A stretch of DNA of 64,000 nt from Actinoplanes flavus (GTDB lineage: Bacteria; Actinomycetota; Actinomycetes; Mycobacteriales; Micromonosporaceae): positions 44,529 to 108,528 of the forward strand of contig NZ_JAGFNS010000017.1 of the NCBI RefSeq assembly GCF_017592555.1, written 5' to 3'. This document shows, piece by piece, positions 58,731-64,000 of the stretch; within the stretch, counting starts at the first letter, position 1, and every line of letters begins with the position of its first letter. The notes beneath the pieces are model-generated. The model did no database searches. It was given only the letters and a program-made list of their open reading frames with translations, and was not told where the DNA came from. The translations under genes were made by a program, and so were the position numbers.

Positions 58731-60269
58731 TCAGCCGCCCACCTTTCCGCCGGCCTCCACCGCGGGGACCGGGTCATTCGCGCCGACGTCCTGCATCGTC
58801 GCCTGCACCGCGGGGTTGATCACGTCGGTGACCGGCTTCGGGTAGAAGCCGAGCACCAGCAGAAGCAGGATCAGCGGCGCCACGACCGCCTTCTCCCGCA
58901 GGGTGATGTCCTTCGACATGGCCGGAACATCGGTGAGCGCCGGGTTGAGCGTGCCCTGGGTGGTCCGCTGGATCATCCACAGCACGTACGCCGCGGCCAG
59001 CACGATCCCGAGGGTGGCCACCACGGCGTACCCCTTGTGGGTGCTGAACGTGCCGATCAGCACCAGGAACTCGCTGACGAACGGGGCCGTGCCGGGCAGC
59101 GCCAGCGACGCCAGACCGGCGAAGAACAGCACTCCGGCCAGCACCGGCATCAGCTTCCCGGCCCCACCGAAGTCGCTGACCAGCGCCGAGCCGCGCCGGG
59201 CCACGAACATGCCGACCACGATGAACAGCAGGCCGGTGGCCAGACCGTGGTTGACCATGTAGAGCACCGCACCGGTCCCGGCCTGGGTGGTGAAGGCGAA
59301 GATGCCGATGCCGATGAAGCCGAAGTGGGCGATCGACGTGTACGACACGAGCCGCTTCAGGTCGTTCTGCCCGACCGCGAGCAGCGCCGCGTAGATGATG
59401 CCGATCACCGCGAGAACCATGGCGGCCGGTGCGAACCAGCGCGACGCCTCCGGGAAGAGCGAGAGGCAGTAGCGCAGGATGCCGAACGTGCCGACCTTGT
59501 CCATCACACCGACCAGCAGCGCCGCGGCGCCCGCCGGGGCGGCCCCACCGGAGTCCGGCAGCCAGGTGTGGAACGGGAAGAACGGCGCCTTGATCGCGAA
59601 CGCCACGAAGAAGCCGAGGAACAGCCACCGCGCGGTGTTCTGGTCGATCTGGGCGGTGCCCTTCACCAGCTCGGCGAAGTCGAACGTGTGCCCGCCGAGC
59701 GCCCACAGCCCGATCACCGAGGCCAGCATGAAGAGGCCGCCGACCAGGCTGTAGAGGAAGAACTTGACGGCCGCGTACTGCTTCTGGCCGCTGCCGAACG
59801 AGCCGATGATGAAGTACATCGGGATCAGCATGATCTCGAAGAACACGTAGAACAGGAACACGTCCGCCGCGGCGAACACCCCGATCATCGTGAATTCGAA
59901 GGCCAGCAGCAGCGCGAAGTAGGCCGGCGCCGACCGGGTGCTCTGGTCGACGTCGTGCCAGCTCGCCAGGATGACGACCGGGAACAGGATCGCGATCAGC
60001 AGCAGCATGACGAGCGCGATGCCGTCGGCCGCGAAGGTGAGCCGGGCGTCCCAGGACGGGATCCAGGCGTACGACTCACGGAACTGGAACCGGTCGCCGC
60101 CGATGGTGAACGCGGCCCACATGACGGCGCTCAGCACCAGGACGGCCAGCGACCAGCCCAGCGCCACGATCTTGGCGAGCTCCGCCTTCGTACGCGGGAT
60201 GAAGGCCACCACCGCCGCGCCCACCAGCGGCAGGAACGTCAGGATGGACAGGAACGGGAAGTCTTTCAC
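58731..60269 (-). CDS. nuoM: NADH-quinone oxidoreductase subunit M
   Basis: A 512-residue antiporter-like subunit of complex I with about 14 helices. DGIALVMLLLIAILFPVVIL and FEIMLIPMYFIIG (conserved Glu of the family) and KAPFFPFHTWLPD are visible. The GTG at 60269 overlaps the nuoL stop (GTGA); GTG 60278 is an upstream option inside nuoL. Confidence 0.97.
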   Translation of the reverse strand: MKDFPFLSILTFLPLVGAAVVAFIPRTKAELAKIVALGWSLAVLVLSAVMWAAFTIGGDRFQFRESYAWIPSWDARLTFAADGIALVMLLLIAILFPVVILASWHDVDQSTRSAPAYFALLLAFEFTMIGVFAAADVFLFYVFFEIMLIPMYFIIGSFGSGQKQYAAVKFFLYSLVGGLFMLASVIGLWALGGHTFDFAELVKGTAQIDQNTARWLFLGFFVAFAIKAPFFPFHTWLPDSGGAAPAGAAALLVGVMDKVGTFGILRYCLSLFPEASRWFAPAAMVLAVIGIIYAALLAVGQNDLKRLVSYTSIAHFGFIGIGIFAFTTQAGTGAVLYMVNHGLATGLLFIVVGMFVARRGSALVSDFGGAGKLMPVLAGVLFFAGLASLALPGTAPFVSEFLVLIGTFSTHKGYAVVATLGIVLAAAYVLWMIQRTTQGTLNPALTDVPAMSKDITLREKAVVAPLILLLLVLGFYPKPVTDVINPAVQATMQDVGANDPVPAVEAGGKVGG

Positions 60270-62188
60270 GCCAACCACCCCAGCTGGATCGCGAGGAAGG
60301 CGCCGACCACCAGCATCGCGCCGGTGAGCATGGACAGCGCGTACGAACGAACGAATCCGGTCTGGAGCCGGCGCAGTCTGCCGGACCCACCGCCGACCGC
60401 GGCCGCGAGGCCGTTGACCAGGCCGTCGATGCCCTTGCCGTCGAGGTAGACGAGCGCCCGGGTGAGGTAGATGCCGGGCCGTTCGAAGACCGCCTCGTTG
60501 AACGCGTCCGTGTAGAGGTTGCGCCGCGCCGCGGTGACCAGGACCCCGGCCGGCTGCGGCTCGAGGGCCGTGCCCCGGCGGAAGAGCGCCCAGGCCAGGC
60601 CCGCCCCGATGATCGTGACGACCAGCGACAGGACGGTGATCACGGTGTGCGAGAGGACGCCGTGCGCCTCCTCACCGTGCTCGCCGAAGACCGGGGTCAG
60701 CCAGTCCGGCACGCTGGTGCTCATCAGGAAACCGGCGCCGACCGAGCCGATCGCCAGCAGGATCAGCGGGATCGTCATGATCGCCGGAGACTCGTGCGGG
60801 TGCTGGTTGTCCTCGGTCCAGCGGGCCGGGCCGTGGAAGGTCAGCACGAAGAGCCGGGTCATGTAGAACGCGGTCAGGCCGGCGCCGATCAGCGCGGCCA
60901 TCCCGAAGACCCAGGCCTCCCAGACGACCTCACGCTCGAAGGCGGCCGCGATGATCGGCTCCTTGGAGAAGTAGCCGGACAGCGGCGGGATGCCGATGAT
61001 GGCGAGCCAGCCGGTGCCGAAGGTCAACCAGGTGATCTTCATGTGCTTCGACAGGCCGCCGAACCGCCGGATGTCGACCTGGTCGTGCATCCCGTGCATG
61101 ACCGAGCCGGCGCCGAGGAACATGTTGGCCTTGAAGAAGCCGTGCGCCAGCAGGTGCACGATGGCCAGCGCGTACGCCCCGCCGCCGAGCCCGACGCCGA
61201 GGAACATGTAGCCGATCTGGCTGACCGTCGACCAGGCCAGGACGCGCTTGATGTCGTCCTTGGCCGCACCGATGACACAGCCGATCAGCAGGGTCAGCGC
61301 GCCGATGCTCACCACGACCAGCTGGAGCGTGGTGTTCGCCGAGAAGATCGGGTTGGACCGGGCGATCAGGTAGACGCCGGCGGTGACCATGGTCGCCGCG
61401 TGGATGAGCGCGGAGACCGGGGTCGGGCCCTCCATGGCGTCCGGAAGCCAGGCCTGCAACGGGAACTGGCCGGACTTGCCGCAGGCCCCGAGCAGCAGCA
61501 GGATCCCCATGACGAGAACGGTTCCGGCGGCCAGCGAGTCGACACCGTTGAAGACGTCCGAGTACTGGGTGCTGCCCAGCTCGGTGAACATCAGGAAGAT
61601 GCCGATCGCCAGGCCGGCGTCGCCGACCCGGTTCATCAGGAACGCCTTCTTGCCGGCGGTGGCCGCGGACGGGCGCGTGTACCAGAACGAGATCAGCAGG
61701 TAGGACGCCAGACCGACGCCCTCCCAGCCGAAGTACAGCATCACGTAGTTGTTGCCCAGGACCAGCAGCAACATCGCCGAGACGAACAGGTTGAAGTAGG
61801 CGAAGAACTTCCGCCGGCCGGGGTCGTGCTCCATGTACCCGACCGCGTACAGGTGGATCAGCGAGCCGACACCGGTGATCAGCAGGACGAAGACGCCGGC
61901 CAGCGGGTCGAAGAGCAGGCCGAAGTCGACGTTCAGCCGGCCGACCACGATGAAGTCCCAGAGGCTCAGCTCAGCCGACCTCTGCGAGGCCTCCAGACCG
62001 GACAGACTGACGAAAAAGATCAGGCCGAGTACGAACGAGGCCGCCACCGAGGCGACGCCGAGCCAATGGCCCCATTTGTCGGCCCGTTTGCCGAGCAGCA
62101 GCAGGATCGCCGCGCTGGCCAGCGGGATCGCCACGAGCAACCAGATGTTGCTCAGCACTCCCGTAGCCGGGGCGTAACCGATTTCCAC
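60266..62188 (-). CDS. nuoL: NADH-quinone oxidoreductase subunit L
   Basis: A 640-residue antiporter-like subunit with about 16 helices and the long lateral helix near its C-terminus. WEGVGLASYLLISFWY and QAWLPDAMEGPTPVSALIHAATMV are conserved signatures. The GTG at 62188 begins VEIGYAPATGVLSN and has GAAGGGG about 8 nt upstream. It is 11 bases after nuoK. Confidence 0.97.
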   Translation of the reverse strand: MEIGYAPATGVLSNIWLLVAIPLASAAILLLLGKRADKWGHWLGVASVAASFVLGLIFFVSLSGLEASQRSAELSLWDFIVVGRLNVDFGLLFDPLAGVFVLLITGVGSLIHLYAVGYMEHDPGRRKFFAYFNLFVSAMLLLVLGNNYVMLYFGWEGVGLASYLLISFWYTRPSAATAGKKAFLMNRVGDAGLAIGIFLMFTELGSTQYSDVFNGVDSLAAGTVLVMGILLLLGACGKSGQFPLQAWLPDAMEGPTPVSALIHAATMVTAGVYLIARSNPIFSANTTLQLVVVSIGALTLLIGCVIGAAKDDIKRVLAWSTVSQIGYMFLGVGLGGGAYALAIVHLLAHGFFKANMFLGAGSVMHGMHDQVDIRRFGGLSKHMKITWLTFGTGWLAIIGIPPLSGYFSKEPIIAAAFEREVVWEAWVFGMAALIGAGLTAFYMTRLFVLTFHGPARWTEDNQHPHESPAIMTIPLILLAIGSVGAGFLMSTSVPDWLTPVFGEHGEEAHGVLSHTVITVLSLVVTIIGAGLAWALFRRGTALEPQPAGVLVTAARRNLYTDAFNEAVFERPGIYLTRALVYLDGKGIDGLVNGLAAAVGGGSGRLRRLQTGFVRSYALSMLTGAMLVVGAFLAIQLGWLA

Positions 62189-62199
62189 GTCAGGCCCCT

Positions 62200-62499
<300 letters not shown>

Positions 62500-62533
62500 T
62501 TCGCTGATCCCCCCTGCGATCCGTTCGCTGCGC

Positions 62534-63277
62534 TCACTTCTCGGTTCCCTTCGGCGCGACCTCGGACGGGGTCAGCTCGCGGATCGGGAGGATCGGCGAG
62601 ATGCTCCGCTCGGCTCCGTTGCCGTCCGGCAGACGACCCGGCGCGGCCACCGACATGGTGTTCGCGTAGACGCCGGGGCCGGCCTTCGGACCCGGGTAGT
62701 TGCCCGGCCGGAACCGCTCCTTCATGAGCGTCACCTGGTCCCGCTTCTCCTCCTTGGCCTTCTCGACGTGCGCCAGGATCATGGCGCCGACCGCGGCGGT
62801 GATCAGCAGCGCCGAGGTGACCTCGAAGGCGAAGACGTACTTGGTGAAGAGCAGCGAGGCCAGACCCTCGACGTTGCCGTTCCGGTTGGCCGCGTCCAGG
62901 CCGACCGACGGGGTGCCGCCGAGCGCGCGGGCCAGACCGGTGCCGATCAGGGCGGCGAAGCCCACACCCAGCACGATCGCGGCGACCCGCTGGCCGCGCA
63001 GCGTCTCGATCAGCGAGTCCGACGCGTCCCGGCCGACCAGCATCAGCACGAACAGGAACAGCATCATGATCGCGCCGGTGTAGACGATGATCTGGACGAA
63101 GCCCAGGAACGGCGCCGAGTTGATCACGTAGAAGAACCCGAGGTTCAGCATCGTGACGACCAGCCAGAGCGCGGAGTGGACCGCGTTGCGGGCCAGCACC
63201 ATGCCGAGCGCGCCGATCACCGCGAGCGAGCCGAGGATCCAGAACGCGACCTGCTCCCCGGTGGATACCTCGATCAT
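62534..63277 (-). CDS. nuoJ: NADH-quinone oxidoreductase subunit J
   Basis: A 247-residue subunit with five helices; [20 protein letters not shown] is the conserved helix 3. A long cytoplasmic tail (from about residue 170, Pro- and Lys-rich) is typical of actinobacterial NuoJ. The ATG at 63277 overlaps the nuoI stop (ATGA). Confidence 0.97.
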   Translation of the reverse strand: MIEVSTGEQVAFWILGSLAVIGALGMVLARNAVHSALWLVVTMLNLGFFYVINSAPFLGFVQIIVYTGAIMMLFLFVLMLVGRDASDSLIETLRGQRVAAIVLGVGFAALIGTGLARALGGTPSVGLDAANRNGNVEGLASLLFTKYVFAFEVTSALLITAAVGAMILAHVEKAKEEKRDQVTLMKERFRPGNYPGPKAGPGVYANTMSVAAPGRLPDGNGAERSISPILPIRELTPSEVAPKGTEK

Positions 63278-63906
63278 GCCGCTCCCTCCCGGCGAACCGT
63301 GCCGGCCGTCTCCGGGCGGGCGGCGTGCTCCTCGGGTTCGGACGCGTCATGCGTGGCCGACGCGGCCCACGGCGCCCGCTCCGCGCCGACCGAGGTGCCC
63401 GGGTTGGTGAGCGCCCCGAGGTAGTAGTCCTTGTCGGTCTCGCCCAGGCGCATCGGGTGCGGCGGCTGCTCCATGCCGGGCAGCAGCGGGGCCAGCAGTT
63501 CCTTCTTCGTGAAGATCAGGTCCTGGCGGCTGTCGCGGGCCAGCTCGTACTCGTTGCTCATGGTCAGCGAGCGGGTCGGGCAGGCCTCGATGCAGAGCCC
63601 GCAGAAGATGCAGCGCGCGTAGTTGATCTGGTAGATCTTCGCGTACCGCTCACCCGGCGAGAACCGCTGCTCGTCGGTGTTGTCGCCGCCCTCGACGTAG
63701 ATCGCGTCGGCCGGGCAGGCCCAGGCGCACAGCTCGCAGCCGATGCACTTCTCCAGGCCGTCCGGGTGCCGGTTGAGAATGTGCCGCCCGTGGTAGCGCG
63801 GCGCCGGCTTCGGCGGGGAGAACGGGTAATCGGTGGTGATCACCTTGCGGAACATGTGCGCGAAGGTCACGCCGAACCCTTTGAAGGAGCCGGTAAACGT
63901 GCCCAC
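63274..63906 (-). CDS. nuoI: NADH-quinone oxidoreductase subunit I
   Basis: A 210-residue subunit with two [4Fe-4S] ferredoxin clusters: [12 protein letters not shown] (about residues 54-65) and [12 protein letters not shown] (about 99-110). It carries electrons in the peripheral arm. A C-terminal extension rich in Glu/Ala follows. The GTG at 63906 has GGAGGT about 7 nt upstream, just after the nuoH stop. Confidence 0.97.
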   Translation of the reverse strand: MGTFTGSFKGFGVTFAHMFRKVITTDYPFSPPKPAPRYHGRHILNRHPDGLEKCIGCELCAWACPADAIYVEGGDNTDEQRFSPGERYAKIYQINYARCIFCGLCIEACPTRSLTMSNEYELARDSRQDLIFTKKELLAPLLPGMEQPPHPMRLGETDKDYYLGALTNPGTSVGAERAPWAASATHDASEPEEHAARPETAGTVRREGAA

Positions 63907-63907
63907 G

Positions 63908-64000
63908 TCACACCTCCTTCGTTTCGGGCTCGCCGTCCACAGAGGCGGGGACGGTGGCCGGGGCGCGTTCGGCCACGGCACGGCGGGCACGGGGGCTCGG
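63908..64000 (-). CDS. nuoH: NADH-quinone oxidoreductase subunit H, C-terminal fragment
   Basis: Only the last 30 residues are in the window, ending DGEPETKEV. They form a charged soluble tail ([14 protein letters not shown]). Assignment rests on its place directly before nuoI; the body lies beyond base 64000. The stop overlaps the nuoI ribosome-binding region. Confidence 0.75.
   Translation of the reverse strand, partial: PSPRARRAVAERAPATVPASVDGEPETKEV

Overview
The window is a very GC-rich actinobacterial chromosome segment. Gene content and order fit the Streptomyces/Mycobacterium core chromosome, and an MFS-dTMP kinase fusion plus a bldG-type sigma-regulator pair point to Micromonosporaceae (Actinoplanes-like). 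This assignment is inference from gene content; no database search was possible. The first ~75 bases are G/C homopolymer runs that look like a contig end.

Layout. (1) 1-5.2 kb: truncated geranylgeranyl-reductase-family flavoprotein, MFS transporter with a LacI-type palindrome, SDR, membrane metallophosphoesterase. (2) 5.2-6.9 kb: tRNA-Thr(CGT) with terminator, then three small unfamiliar genes. (3) 6.9-16.8 kb: ricT-like PSP1 gene, LPxTG surface protein with collagen-like repeats, a GC-rich repeat tract, a three-gene type VII substrate operon (YbaB-like, EspC-like, long WXG-like), holB, SGNH hydrolase, MFS-Tmk fusion. (4) 16.9-20.3 kb: PLP aldolase/deaminase, TetR regulator, FAD sugar-lactone/alditol oxidase. 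(5) 20.3-30.6 kb: topA, an unknown gene, a lipoprotein, hppA, an anti-sigma-type ATPase, bldG and a MrfA-type helicase. (6) 30.6-37.3 kb: a tightly coupled tad pilus operon led by ssd, an STAS protein, the 6C small RNA and a HAD phosphatase. The 6C RNA sits at the same place as B11 in Mycobacterium (between ssd and the HAD gene). (7) 37.7-45.4 kb: PH-domain membrane protein, degenerate Fic-like protein, acsA, secreted M6 metalloprotease, lipoprotein, alpha/beta hydrolase lacking its nucleophile. (8) 45.8-52.6 kb: second type VII region (SseB-domain giant protein, two WXG100 proteins, EccE). (9) 52.6-57 kb: holin-like protein, RarD, orphan zinc anti-sigma factor, IclR regulator, polyprenyl diphosphate synthase. 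(10) 57-64 kb: complex I genes nuoN-M-L-K-J-I and the 3' end of nuoH, all on the minus strand.

How the genes connect. DNA replication (holB, tmk, topA) and energy genes (hppA, acs, nuo, isoprenoid side-chain synthesis for menaquinone) form the housekeeping backbone. Two type VII loci, a tad pilus operon and an LPxTG protein serve the cell surface. Regulation is suggested by BldG and its partner, a solo STAS protein, an orphan anti-sigma factor and the 6C RNA. At least ten genes appear leaderless, with a TAnnnT -10 box 6-7 nt before the start codon.

No wholly new multi-gene system is evident. The strongest unusual signals are the probable ATC start of the MFS-Tmk fusion, two unannotated-looking reading frames inside the tad operon, the promoter/palindrome of the metalloprotease, decaying tandem repeats after several genes, and enzymes with missing catalytic residues.
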